NCBI RefSeq assembly: GCF_001693775.2
Contig: NZ_MBEW02000001.1
Coordinates: 173,187 to 237,186 of the forward strand
DNA from: Criibacterium bergeronii
GTDB taxonomy: Bacteria; Bacillota; Clostridia; Peptostreptococcales; Filifactoraceae
Length of the DNA: 64,000 nucleotides
Direction of reading: 5' to 3'
Positions within the stretch are counted from its first letter, which is position 1. Each line of letters begins with the position of its first letter. The notes beneath the pieces were generated by a model. That model did not search any database. It saw only the letters and a list, made by a program, of their open reading frames with translations, and was not told where the DNA came from. The position numbers and the translations under genes are program-made. This document shows, piece after piece, positions 52,962-61,365 of this stretch.

Positions 52962-53804
52962 ATGAAATATACTAAGCATTTACTATTAGGTGGCATTTTT
53001 GCCACCTTTTTAGGAATATTCCTCTATAAACAAAACAATGACATAGAAGTGTCTACTCACGAATTTTATCATGAAAAAATCCCAAAGGATTTTGATAATT
53101 ACAAAATACTCCAAATTTCCGATTTACATTCAAAAAATTTTGGACGACATAACAAAAAATTGCTAGATATAATAGATGCCCTTTCTCCAAATATAATAGT
53201 AGTCACCGGAGACATTTACTATAGTTACAAGGACAAAATAAAACATTCTCTAGCATTATTAAAAAAACTTGCAAAAAAATATCCGGTTTACTTTGTCACA
53301 GGCAATCACGAGCAAAGAGACAAAAACTGGAAAATGCACAAACTAAATCTGAAAACATATGGTGTCAATATAATCGATGAAAAAACAGTCAGATTAAAAT
53401 TTAATAGTGCTCAAATCCAGCTTGCCGGCTTAAAAGACCCAAGCTTTTACCATTATCAACATAGATATAAAATTTTTCCTAAAAAAATAAAAACGCTCTA
53501 TGCAAAATTAGACAAAAATCTATTCAATGTCTTGCTCAGTCATAGGCCTGATAAAATGGAGCATTATGCACAAAGTGGGTTTGATTTAGTCCTCTCAGGT
53601 CACGCCCATGGAGGACAGATAAGATTATTTAATAAAGGGTTAATCGCACCATCAGAGGGGTTCTTTCCAAAGTTCACAAGCGGGCTCTACAAACAAAATC
53701 AAACCTCCATGATAGTGTCAAGAGGTCTAGGCAGGACAATATTTTTTACAAGACTGTTCAATAAACCTGAGCTGATTTTAGTTAAGCTTAAAAATTGTAA
53801 ATAA
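52962..53804 (+). CDS. YkuE-type membrane-anchored metallophosphoesterase
   Basis: The 280-residue protein has an N-terminal hydrophobic anchor (LLLGGIFATFLGIFLY, ~7-22) and a calcineurin-like phosphoesterase domain: ISDLHSKNFG (~51-60), VVTGDIYYS (~79-87), VTGNHEQRD (~108-116) and LSGHAHGGQIRL (~208-219). These give the two-metal site. B. subtilis YkuE is a Tat substrate; this one lacks the twin Arg. The substrate is unknown. The gene follows proS by 55 bp in the same direction. Confidence 0.92.
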   Translation: MKYTKHLLLGGIFATFLGIFLYKQNNDIEVSTHEFYHEKIPKDFDNYKILQISDLHSKNFGRHNKKLLDIIDALSPNIIVVTGDIYYSYKDKIKHSLALLKKLAKKYPVYFVTGNHEQRDKNWKMHKLNLKTYGVNIIDEKTVRLKFNSAQIQLAGLKDPSFYHYQHRYKIFPKKIKTLYAKLDKNLFNVLLSHRPDKMEHYAQSGFDLVLSGHAHGGQIRLFNKGLIAPSEGFFPKFTSGLYKQNQTSMIVSRGLGRTIFFTRLFNKPELILVKLKNCK

Positions 53805-53806
53805 TT

Positions 53807-53856
53807 GAAAAACTGGGGATGCGTTCCAAGAAAATTGGACACATCCCCAGTTTCAT
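53807..53856. repeat. REP-like nested palindrome
   Basis: AACTGGGGATG (53811-53821) pairs with CATCCCCAGTT (53842-53852), and inside it TCCAA-GAAAA..-TTGGA (53825-53839) forms a second stem. It is 3 bp after the phosphoesterase gene and could end it, but there is no T-tract. A decayed relative (GTGTCC..AATAGGACATAACCCCCGT) lies at 62109-62142, which suggests a repetitive extragenic palindrome. Confidence 0.55.
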
Positions 53857-53873
53857 ACCCCGAGATTTGTATT

Positions 53874-54000
53874 TATACTATTATCTATTTAAAAAATCAC
53901 TATGTTTGAAAAATTGCAGTTTTGTTTGACAAGTGGGATTGCTAACGCTATGTGCGTAGCGAACAAAAGTGGCAAAAGGAAAATACAACTACACTTTCAA
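53874..54000. repeat. Dispersed structured repeat, copy C
   Basis: The core is 53906-54000, with ends TTGAAAAATTGCAGTTTTG and AAATACAACTACACTTTCAA. The interior has GTGGGATTGCTAACG, a clean CGCTA-TGTGCG-TAGCG hairpin, then AACAAAAGT. Its left flank 53874-53899 is identical to that of copy A (27627-27652). It is followed by the 3' end of a minus-strand lipoprotein pseudogene, as copy B is followed by the 3' end of a minus-strand gene. Confidence 0.7.
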
Positions 54001-54014
54001 TTAGCTTTTTCACT

Positions 54015-54500
54015 TTATGCAAGAGCGATACCTACAAGCTTAATATTATCCCATTCGGCAATTTTATTAAGCTTTTCGTCTGCGTCATAATGATACAAAT
54101 AGCATGGGTCTTGCCAATTTGCATTAAGCTCAACATAAGCAAAATACTCATCACCATCTTTTTGAATATATTGTGCCTAATATTTTTTACAAGAGCCGCC
54201 ATTATAGCAATCATGGTTTCATCAGCTTTAATCCTTTCTCCTTTTTCATTTGTAATAACTAAATCTGACAAAAGATTGCTAACCTCATTATTTACTATAC
54301 TTGCCGAAAAACTTTCTGCTGTTTCTACACTGTATATTTCAACATCATCGGCAGTAAATGCGTCTATTTCCCGCCTTGTTGCGTTTTCATAAATCTCATA
54401 ATAATTGCTTTTATCATTATCAACAGTTATGATTACTTTAACAACTGAGTAATTTTTAATACCGCAGGCTGAAAGTAAAAAACATACTGCATATATAAAT
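54015..54500 (-). pseudogene. Lipoprotein gene with a frameshift and eroded start
   Basis: On the minus strand, a lipobox (FLLSACGIKNYS) near 54460 begins ~95 codons of good coding sequence (..VIITVDNDKSNYYEIYENATRREI.. to ALVKNI). At about 54170-54180 the frame shifts by -1, and coding continues as YIQKDGDEYFAYVELNANWQ and LVGIALA to TAA (54015-54017). No start codon precedes the lipobox in frame; TGA and TAG appear instead. It lies at the distal end of the 54.5-60.5 kb minus-strand cluster. Only the combination of frames gives a sensible protein, so it is probably inactive. Confidence 0.7.
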
Positions 54501-54547
54501 TCAAAATTGTTTAACTATAAAAACCGCAATTTGTAGTTTACTTATTT

Positions 54548-54904
54548 TTATTCGTTCCATTTCCACAATGAATAGTATCCATTTACAGAAAATTCCACAA
54601 AATTCATACTTTCTGCTTGAGTAAATTCAATTATTGCTCCAAATCGGTCACTTTCTATATAACCCTTTTCCTCCATGTATTTATATAATAAGTCACCTGC
54701 ATTATCCGGCTTTGCAATAATTACTTTTGGATATTCTTGTATTTCTACATATTCAGTATCTGTAAATGTAATTTTATATAAGCCTATAGCCACTGAAAAT
54801 GGATTTTCTACATTAAATTTCTCTAAAGAAATTAATATTGATATCCCAAATAATGCAAGAAACAATACTGTTATAATTATTACTTTTTTTATATGTTTTT
54901 TCAT
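54548..54904 (-). CDS. Single-pass membrane protein of unknown function
   Basis: The 118-residue protein has a basic N-terminus and one hydrophobic helix (VIIITVLFLALFGISILISL, ~8-27), followed by an extracytoplasmic domain with alternating beta-type segments (VEIQEYPKVIIAKPDN, ~53-68) and a terminal Trp-rich end (YYSLWKWNE). No family is recognised. It lies between the lipoprotein gene at 54938 and the lipoprotein pseudogene, all on the minus strand, so is presumably part of the same cluster. Start ATG; the SD is weak. Confidence 0.65.
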   Translation of the reverse strand: MKKHIKKVIIITVLFLALFGISILISLEKFNVENPFSVAIGLYKITFTDTEYVEIQEYPKVIIAKPDNAGDLLYKYMEEKGYIESDRFGAIIEFTQAESMNFVEFSVNGYYSLWKWNE

Positions 54905-54937
54905 ATTTTACAGTAGTCCTTGTATTTTTCTAATTTG

Positions 54938-55576
54938 TTATTGGTTACCTTCCGTTTGTTTTTCTAATTCAGCATTGCTTTTTTGACTGAATAATAATGT
55001 GATTGCGTATACGTGCTCATATTCCTTTTCTTCTAATTTATTCGGTTCAAAAAATCCTGATACCGATTCTGAATATATTTCATTTTTTGAGGTCATAACC
55101 TGCAAAGCTACAGGTATCTCCTTATCGTATACTATTTCACTTTTATCATTTAATTTTGTTGTCGCTACTCCAAGATTGCCTAAATCTTCTGCCTCCATAG
55201 GTTTATATGAGGTTTTCCCCTTTTGATTTTCAGACTGAGTGGCTGTCCACACTCCATCAGCTATATAGTCAAACCCAAGTGCAATCCTACCTTTCGTATC
55301 TTTAAATTCACCTACTTCACTGGACAACACCTCCCATTTGCCATCTGCTAACACGTATGTACTTTTTTTCATAGTCTGTACTCCATCTTGTAGCACAAAA
55401 TCATATATCATACGATTTTCATTCAAGCCAAGTAGCTCTCCTATATCCTCTTCTGTCTGCGAAAGCTGAGCCGGCTCTATATACATATTTTTATTGACTT
55501 TGTCATTTTGATTACCACACGCTGACAACCCTATCAAATAAACAATTACTAATGCTATTGATAATATATTTTTCAT
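54938..55576 (-). CDS. Secreted lipoprotein, uncharacterised
   Basis: The 212-residue product has a type II signal (KNILSIALVIVYLIGLSACGNQ; lipobox LSAC, Cys ~20). The mature part is acidic, with segments such as ENRMIYDFVLQDGVQTMKK (~53-71) and GRIALGFDYIADGVWTA (~96-112), suggesting a beta-sandwich. A similar layout is often found beside BlaR1-like genes. Function unknown. Start ATG 55576; AGAGGATATAT lies upstream. It is separated by 81 bp from the next upstream gene. Confidence 0.75.
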   Translation of the reverse strand: MKNILSIALVIVYLIGLSACGNQNDKVNKNMYIEPAQLSQTEEDIGELLGLNENRMIYDFVLQDGVQTMKKSTYVLADGKWEVLSSEVGEFKDTKGRIALGFDYIADGVWTATQSENQKGKTSYKPMEAEDLGNLGVATTKLNDKSEIVYDKEIPVALQVMTSKNEIYSESVSGFFEPNKLEEKEYEHVYAITLLFSQKSNAELEKQTEGNQ

Positions 55577-55656
55577 AACTATATATCCTCTAAGAATTTA
55601 TTTTCGTAAATGGTGTAACAAACAAAACAAAACAATCACATAGTCAAAATTTTTAA

Positions 55657-55998
55657 CTATAAAAACTTAGATTTATTGAGTTGTTTTCTCTTGCGAATTA
55701 AGCTTCCTATAAAATTCCCAATTAGAGAGATTGAGCCATATATGACAATGTAAATAGTGGCACTATCATTATAAAATATAAATATACTTGGGGCAAATAG
55801 TAGCATAATAAACAATGGATATAACAAATTAAACGAATTTTTTATGCCATAAATCATAGAAACTATGTAGCATATCATTGGAATACCAATTAACAGTATA
55901 AACATACCACTTCCGGTATCTATAATAAGAAATGGCAATATATAAAAGGCAAAAATCATTGCAAGCAAATATGGTAACATTTTTCTAAATTTTTCCAT
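55657..55998 (-). CDS. Four-helix integral membrane protein
   Basis: I take ATG 55998 (MEKFRKMLPYLL) as start because GAGGAG lies 7 bases before it; the frame extends 20 codons upstream to overlap the preceding gene. The ~113-residue protein has four hydrophobic helices (~10-27, 30-50, 55-72, 78-98) and a basic C-terminus (RKRKQLNKSKF). No family assigned. It is 57 bp after the zinc-ribbon gene and may form a small unit with it. Confidence 0.65.
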   Translation of the reverse strand: MEKFRKMLPYLLAMIFAFYILPFLIIDTGSGMFILLIGIPMICYIVSMIYGIKNSFNLLYPLFIMLLFAPSIFIFYNDSATIYIVIYGSISLIGNFIGSLIRKRKQLNKSKFL

Positions 55999-56054
55999 CA
56001 CCAGCTCCTCTCTAAAAATTCTAAGTTGCACATACTTTAAACTGCTATTTGTCA

Positions 56055-56279
56055 TCATAATCTTGAAATAGAATTTTTGTAGTCAAATACAACCAAGCCA
56101 CAAACTTTACAAATAAAGCCATTAAAATCCGTACTAAATATAGCCTTGCTCGCTATCATTACATCGTCCTGATCTTTAGGATTTAGAGACAGCTTATGTC
56201 TAGTTTTATTGAAGGCTATAATATTTCCAGCTTGTAAAAATCCACTTTGCATTTCTTTCCCACAATTCGGACAATCCAA
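56055..56279 (-). CDS. Small CPxCG zinc-ribbon protein
   Basis: The start is probably TTG 56279 (MDCPNCGKEM), 6 bases after GAGGTG; a GTG at 56288 overlaps the SD. The 74-residue protein has two Cys pairs, CPNCGKEMQSG (~3-13) and ICKVCGLVVFDY (~56-67), the pattern of a small zinc ribbon often annotated as a domain of unknown function with the same CPxCG..GFLQ opening. The middle has basic/acidic mix. It may be cytosolic and regulatory or nucleic-acid binding. Confidence 0.7.
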   Translation of the reverse strand: MDCPNCGKEMQSGFLQAGNIIAFNKTRHKLSLNPKDQDDVMIASKAIFSTDFNGFICKVCGLVVFDYKNSISRL

Positions 56280-56381
56280 TATCAACACCTCATTAATTAA
56301 AATATTTAATAGTCGGTCAATGTTTTATAACAATTGTGCAGAGTAAATGCCCAAATAAATTGGAAACATTCTAGCATCTGT

Positions 56382-56993
56382 TTACTTATTTTTTCCTAAT
56401 AACACTACTGCGATTGCTAACGTAATAACTACCACAACCCCAATCATTATATAAGAAACGCTATAATTTTTAACCCATACACTGGTAGTTCCATCTGCTT
56501 TATTTTTATTACTTTCTTCAATAGCCTCAAGCTGAGCTTTTTCATTAAGTTTTTTTATTCTTTCCTGCTCAGCTTTTGCAAAATCTCCATTATTTATATA
56601 ATCCTCCAGCCTTTTTGTCATATCATATGGGTCTAGTAATTTAATCTTGCCGTTTTCAAAGCTGTCTATTTTATAATAGTAAACATCTGTGTATATGGCT
56701 TTATAGTCACTATTTCCAATATCTCCACAAACTATTTGCTCTCCAACAGAAATATTTAACGGCTTTTCACTTACAAATTTATAAGTGTACTCTTTATCTT
56801 TAGTAAATTCCCCCTTGAAATTATACTTTTGTATCACTTTCATGCTATCGTCTCTAATTTCTGTAATCTCTCCTATGTAGGTTTGAGACTCTTCCATCAT
56901 CAAAAGAGCCTCCGGTACATCACCAGCAAAGGAAAAATTCATAAATACCAAGATAAAAACTATAGCCAATAAACCTAAAATTATTTTCTTCAT
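56382..56993 (-). CDS. Secreted membrane-anchored protein with C-terminal helix
   Basis: The 203-residue protein has a signal peptide (KKIILGLLAIVFILVFMNFSFA, cleavage ~23). An extracytoplasmic domain of ~150 residues follows with beta-type repeats (YIGEITEIRDDSMKVI, ~38-53; ISVGEQIVCGDIGN, ~79-92) resembling an OB-like or barwin-type fold, a charged helix (~125-160), and a C-terminal TM (MIGVVVVITLAIAVVLL, ~182-198). Function is unknown. It is flanked by lipoprotein genes on the same strand. Confidence 0.75.
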   Translation of the reverse strand: MKKIILGLLAIVFILVFMNFSFAGDVPEALLMMEESQTYIGEITEIRDDSMKVIQKYNFKGEFTKDKEYTYKFVSEKPLNISVGEQIVCGDIGNSDYKAIYTDVYYYKIDSFENGKIKLLDPYDMTKRLEDYINNGDFAKAEQERIKKLNEKAQLEAIEESNKNKADGTTSVWVKNYSVSYIMIGVVVVITLAIAVVLLGKNK

Positions 56994-57032
56994 TCTTCTA
57001 CCCTTTCACTTAAAGCACTTTTCATATTTTTT

Positions 57033-57602
57033 CTATTCATATTGTTTAGTCTTTTTGTTTTCTAATTTTGATATGATATCTATACAATTGTTTAAGTTTT
57101 CTATATACTCTTTTTCGTTATCTAAATGGGTAACGTCAATATTTAAACCTCTTAAAGCTTTAGATAACTTTTTATACTTTTCTAGGTCTAGTGAATTTAG
57201 TTCTCCATCTAAAATTTTATGTTTGATAAGCGTTAAGTGATTAATTCTTGCTCTATCAAGATTAGATATAGCATTAAATAAATCCTCAGACATTACTGGC
57301 TCGTCCATATTTTTTTGTGCAGTCCAAGCAAGGCTTAAATAAACAGGCGAATACTTAATTACTGCATCTACCCTGCCAAGTATGTAGTCACTGTCTTTGT
57401 CCTCTATTATGCCATTTACTATATCTTCATAAGAAAATAAGTCCATAGAATAGTAATAATTAAGGTACGACGAAAATCTGGCATATAGTTGTGAGTCTTT
57501 TGTATCTGTTTCTATTTTATCATTTTGACTACCAGTGCAAGAGGTCAAAATAATAAATAAAATAAGGCTAAGAAAAATAATTGGATATCTTCTCTTTTTC
57601 AT
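57033..57602 (-). CDS. Lipoprotein, uncharacterised
   Basis: Start ATG 57602 (MKKRRYPIIF) follows AAAGG; the open frame extends further upstream without an SD. The signal peptide ends in ILTSCTGS (lipobox LTSC, Cys ~22). The ~165-residue mature part is mostly helical and charged (e.g. NLDRARINHLTLIKHKIL, ~125-142; LDLEKYKKLSKALRGL). No family is recognised. The SCTGSQNDKIETDTKDSQ linker resembles that of the lipoprotein at 54938 (CGNQNDKVNKN). Confidence 0.75.
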   Translation of the reverse strand: MKKRRYPIIFLSLILFIILTSCTGSQNDKIETDTKDSQLYARFSSYLNYYYSMDLFSYEDIVNGIIEDKDSDYILGRVDAVIKYSPVYLSLAWTAQKNMDEPVMSEDLFNAISNLDRARINHLTLIKHKILDGELNSLDLEKYKKLSKALRGLNIDVTHLDNEKEYIENLNNCIDIISKLENKKTKQYE

Positions 57603-57710
57603 TTTATACCTTTCAGAAAATCTAATACTAAACTGCAACAAGTTATTTTAATTATAATTCTATAAACTTAGGTAAGCAAAGTTGTCCCCTACAGTAGGCA
57701 TTTATAATTA

Positions 57711-58778
57711 TTATAATACAAATTCTGCGTAGAATTCATATTCGTCAAAATCTCCAGCCTCTCTAAAATCTGTCACTTCTTTTGATATTTTATACCTGCC
57801 ACTGGATAATTCTCCATAAACCTTTGACCAATCTAGTTTCATTTCGGTTGTATCGTTATTTTTTATTTTATATGCTACATCATTCCAACCTAAATCTGAT
57901 ATTTTTATTTTTACTTTTTCCCAGTTGTTATTTATCAGCTTTTCTATTTCGTAATACTCGCCTGTTATCAGCTCTGCTGTAGGTTTAGCGTTACTTTGAT
58001 TAAATATTAATGTTGCTCCTGTTTTTGTAGCATTTTTTACAGTAAAGCTTAAGCCTAAATTATTTTTAAGCTCCATGCTGTCCACTATAGCTTTTATATT
58101 TTCCAGCGATGTCCTGCCCTCTATAGTGTATTGCACTCCATCAGCTACAAATACTGCTATTTTTTGTGATATATTTTCTTCGCCATTTTTAGATGCTGTA
58201 TCCTCTACGATATTTACTTTATAGCCCCTAGCTGATAAATAGCTCTCCTTAAATTTATACATTCCTAGATACTCTACTTGCAATCCACTTTCTTTTTGCT
58301 CTTTGCTCAGCATTATTGCTACATCAAGTGAAATAGGTGTGAGGTACTCTTCTCCTCTATCGTAGGTATATCTGCTATCGCCTTGAATATACTTATAATT
58401 TTTAGTGTCTCCTAAAATAAAGTTTTCACATCTGATTTTAGCGTAGTCTTTATTGTCTGTTTTTAGAGTTGTTACTACATACTGATTGTCTTTAGTCAAT
58501 TCGCTGTCCAGCAAATTTATGCCCAGCTCTTGTTGAAATTTTTTATAGTAATTGAGTTTTTTTACAGTGATATGACCATAGTCATCAACTACTGCATTGA
58601 GCTTGTTAAACTTCTTTACATACATACTATCTAGTTTAGGCAATTTTTCTTGCTCTGCTTGTGACATCGCTATAAAAATATTTTCTGACACTATATGAGC
58701 TAACAACACGCTTAATGATATAAGAGCTAATACTGCTATTAAGACAGCTTTCGCAGAATTTCTATTATCACACTTCAT
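57711..58778 (-). CDS. Membrane-anchored protein with C-terminal bacterial Ig-like domain
   Basis: The 355-residue protein has an N-terminal TM (VLIAVLALISLSVLLAHIVS, ~12-31), a mid domain (~100-235) with a repeated lipoprotein-like beta pattern (YTIEGRTSLENIKAIVDSME, ~218-237), and a C-terminal Ig-like domain (~240-355; TVKNATKTGATLIFNQSN, GEYYEIEKL, and LSSGRYKISKEVTDFR). This Ig-like domain commonly occurs in proteins encoded beside BlaR1-like peptidases in Clostridia. It lies 16 bp after the BlaR1 homologue, so is surely in its operon and may be a co-sensor or substrate. Confidence 0.85.
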   Translation of the reverse strand: MKCDNRNSAKAVLIAVLALISLSVLLAHIVSENIFIAMSQAEQEKLPKLDSMYVKKFNKLNAVVDDYGHITVKKLNYYKKFQQELGINLLDSELTKDNQYVVTTLKTDNKDYAKIRCENFILGDTKNYKYIQGDSRYTYDRGEEYLTPISLDVAIMLSKEQKESGLQVEYLGMYKFKESYLSARGYKVNIVEDTASKNGEENISQKIAVFVADGVQYTIEGRTSLENIKAIVDSMELKNNLGLSFTVKNATKTGATLIFNQSNAKPTAELITGEYYEIEKLINNNWEKVKIKISDLGWNDVAYKIKNNDTTEMKLDWSKVYGELSSGRYKISKEVTDFREAGDFDEYEFYAEFVL

Positions 58779-58794
58779 TTCTACCCTCCAATGA

Positions 58795-60177
58795 TTATTT
58801 TTTTGTGCAACTGTTGATATTTATGCTATATTTAAGTGATTTTGAGCTACTGTTTCTAAGTATTATTTCGTATCTGCTGTTTTTTTCAGCTCTTACCAAA
58901 AGCTCTACTTTATCATAAAACATATCTCTATAAATGACGTTTTCTTGATCTAAAATTATTATTTCATACTCAATGTCTGATTTTGACTTTAGGTCACTTA
59001 TTTTTATTGCAATGTCATCATGACTTTTGTCCATAAATCTTGATGTGTCCAATTTGTACCCTTTATGCCCAAATTCTTCCAGCTTTACATTTTCACAATA
59101 TTGCTCAACATCTTTTTGTATTAGTGGCTCTATAACTCCTAAATTTAATTTATCGTATGTAGCATTTGTAATTTGTTCTACTTTGCTAGTCAAGACAGGT
59201 TGGTATTGCACCGGCTCACCATCTACCACTACTGTATTTTCATCATGTGTCCACACATTCGTAAATGATAGTAGGCTAAGTAACACTACCAAAATTAAAA
59301 CAATACTGCCTGATAATTTTTCGTGGTATTTTGTGAGTATCTTAGCTCTATCTAATGTAGGGTGCAATTTTAATGAAATGTTGCCATTTTTTTCATCCTC
59401 TACTTCAACCAGCTTTAGCATGGACTCAAGGTATTCTTTTTTGTGCTCCTTTGTAATACCAAGCTTTTTTAATACAAGCTTGTCGCAAAGTATCTCTATA
59501 TCATCTTCTACATATTTTAGTGTAACAAATACAAATGGATTGTACCAATATATACAAGCCACAACATATTTTAAATGACTCCATATTATGTCATATTTGC
59601 TTATATGAATAAGCTCGTGAATTAACACATATTTTAATAATTTTTTGTCAGCAAGTATTCTTGATTGCAATATTATTTTAGGCTCAATAATACCATATGT
59701 AATCGGTACTTTGATATCGTCATTTAGCATTATTTTGAGCTTACGTTTTATATTAAACAGCCCCATACATTGCTTCATAGTGTCATCATATTCTATAGGT
59801 ACAGAATTTTTGACAGCTCTTGTCATTTTAACTATTTGATATATCACATAAGGCACTAATAACAGTGCTACAATAACTCTATTTCTAGTGTAAAGCACAC
59901 TGCCAAGAGTGTATATAACACCCTCGTAATAATATACGAATGAGTCCGCAAGTGCAAAAATACTTTGCCCTATCCCTGTCATATTTTTTTTGTCAATTAC
60001 CAACAAAAGATTTAGCGGTATTATAAGATACGCAAAAAGTATAGACCACAAAACTATATTTGCATACTTGTTGCTGTTTAGATTAAAATTTTTCCTCACC
60101 AGCAGTATCATCGCTATCATAAAAATACTGGTTACGCTTTTATCCAGCGATGTGACAGTAATTAATTCTAAATACAT
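58795..60177 (-). CDS. BlaR1-like M56 metallopeptidase without penicillin-binding domain
   Basis: BlaR1/MecR1 proteins sense beta-lactams and trigger cleavage of the BlaI repressor. The 460-residue protein has TM helices (~10-25, 33-60, 78-112), the M56 zinc motif LIHELIHISKYD (~189-200), and a further TM (~280-300, IVLILVVLLSLLSF). The C-terminal extracytoplasmic part (~305-460) is not a transpeptidase-like sensor: no SxxK/SxN/KTG pattern is seen. The ligand is therefore probably not a beta-lactam. It is 9 bp after blaI, in one operon. Confidence 0.88.
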   Translation of the reverse strand: MYLELITVTSLDKSVTSIFMIAMILLVRKNFNLNSNKYANIVLWSILFAYLIIPLNLLLVIDKKNMTGIGQSIFALADSFVYYYEGVIYTLGSVLYTRNRVIVALLLVPYVIYQIVKMTRAVKNSVPIEYDDTMKQCMGLFNIKRKLKIMLNDDIKVPITYGIIEPKIILQSRILADKKLLKYVLIHELIHISKYDIIWSHLKYVVACIYWYNPFVFVTLKYVEDDIEILCDKLVLKKLGITKEHKKEYLESMLKLVEVEDEKNGNISLKLHPTLDRAKILTKYHEKLSGSIVLILVVLLSLLSFTNVWTHDENTVVVDGEPVQYQPVLTSKVEQITNATYDKLNLGVIEPLIQKDVEQYCENVKLEEFGHKGYKLDTSRFMDKSHDDIAIKISDLKSKSDIEYEIIILDQENVIYRDMFYDKVELLVRAEKNSRYEIILRNSSSKSLKYSININSCTKK

Positions 60178-60186
60178 GATATTATC

Positions 60187-60561
60187 CTATTCATCAATTT
60201 TTTCAATAATTTGCTGTATCTCATGCAGCTCCTTTTTGCTAATTTTTTTCTCAGATACGAACGCAGAAAATAGCTTTACAAATGAACCGCTAAATAAATT
60301 ATCAATAGCCTCCTGCTGTTTATTTTTTAGTGCCTCTTCTCTTTTTACAATAGGCTTTATTGTATATTTAGGATATCTTCTTGTGATTGCACCCTTTTCC
60401 AGCAGTCTACCAAAAAATGTATAGCAAGAGGTCTTGCCAATACCATACTTTTCATTAAGTAGCTTTGCCAGCTCCAAGGCTTGTATCTCACCATTTTCGT
60501 CCAAGCAATCTCCAGCCCATAGAGTCTGCATCACTGTCAACTCTCCATTTGAAAATTCCAT
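60187..60561 (-). CDS. BlaI/MecI-family transcriptional repressor
   Basis: The 124-residue protein is a penicillinase-repressor-family winged helix: LTVMQTLWAGDCL (~8-20), LAKLLNEKYGIGKTSCYTFFGRLLEKGAITRRYPKYTIKPIV (~30-70), followed by a dimerisation helix region (~75-124). Family members are inactivated by their cognate M56 protease. AAGGAGG precedes the ATG. It is the first gene of the minus-strand operon with the BlaR1-like gene and probably autoregulates it through the AT-rich dyad at 60612-60635. Confidence 0.92.
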   Translation of the reverse strand: MEFSNGELTVMQTLWAGDCLDENGEIQALELAKLLNEKYGIGKTSCYTFFGRLLEKGAITRRYPKYTIKPIVKREEALKNKQQEAIDNLFSGSFVKLFSAFVSEKKISKKELHEIQQIIEKIDE

Positions 60562-60611
60562 TTTTCCTCCTTATTTGCATTAGATAAATTTGTTTAAGTA
60601 ATCTTTTTTTT

Positions 60612-60635
60612 ATAATTATTAATTAGAGTAATTAT
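60612..60635. promoter_or_regulatory. Candidate BlaI operator
   Basis: ATAATTA (60612-60618) and TAATTAT (60629-60635) form a dyad in the gap between blaI and the divergent amidohydrolase relic. It does not show the TACA-N-TGTA core of classical BlaI sites, and the region is AT-rich, so the assignment rests mainly on position. Confidence 0.25.
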
Positions 60636-60681
60636 AATTTTGTATATAAAGTTTTTTATTAAATTAGAAAAGGTGATTTTT

Positions 60682-61061
60682 TTGTGTAAAAATTTAAAAA
60701 ACTATGCTATTGACACACACGCCCATTTATGGCCTATTGAATATTTGGAAACTTTAAAACGATTAGGCTCAACACAAACTGATATAGCGATAAATGAAGA
60801 TTGGAACGCTTTTGAAAACAACCCTTTAGAAACTCTAAAGAAAAGTTTTTATTTTGATACCGCAAACTTTTTGGAGGCCGCCTTACTTAATTCAGCAGAA
60901 ATATTAGGATTTGCCCATCTGTTAATGGGCAGTTATTTTCCGTATTTTAAAGATAAAAAATATATAACAGCAGCAGAATATATATAAGAAACTCACGCCT
61001 AAAAGACGAAGAAAAGCTAGCCATTTTATCTGATAATGCTAAAAAACTGGTGTATTATTGA
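60682..61061 (+). pseudogene. Amidohydrolase with internal deletion and TA-slippage frameshift
   Basis: From TTG 60682 (SD AAGGTGA) the frame gives NYAIDTHAHLWPIEYLETLKRLG (metal-site HAH of amidohydrolase family 2), then after ~30 residues jumps to FYFDTANFLEAALLNSAEIL and HLLMGSYFPYF, which are C-terminal motifs of the same family. Roughly 200 residues of the barrel are missing without loss of frame. At TATATATAA (about 60978-60987) an extra TA creates a stop; in the corrected frame coding continues as RNSRLKDEEKLAILSDNAKK to TGA 61059-61061. Two independent lesions make it inactive. Confidence 0.75.
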
Positions 61062-61365
61062 TTAGTATTTTACACTATACAATTAACACTATTAGCAATC
61101 ACATTCTAAACAATTTTATTTTCATTTTGAGTATATATTAATTTAGAAAATTAATCAATAGTTATACTTAAAAAAATTCATTTAAATAATATATTTATGT
61201 CAAGTATCCATGAAAAATAATATGAGCTTTATTGTTAATTATTAGCTTAAAACTGAAATATAAACTGATGAAACTTTTAGATTAAATGTATAATAGCTTT
61301 ATATTAAATACTAATAATGAGCATTAATGCCAGTTATATAGTAAAAGCTTAAAAGGAGAACTAAA
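61062..61365 (+). other. AT-rich gap before the toxin-antitoxin pair
   Basis: No gene, repeat or RNA is seen. A TATAAT at about 61290-61295 with CTGATG 18 bp upstream might be the toxin-antitoxin promoter, and AAAAGGAG precedes the next ATG. Confidence 0.3.

Noticed and set aside
53952..54392. 146-codon plus-strand ORF over the lipoprotein pseudogene
   Set aside because: The minus strand gives a lipobox and coherent protein in two frames; the plus-strand frame is its shadow and starts inside repeat C.
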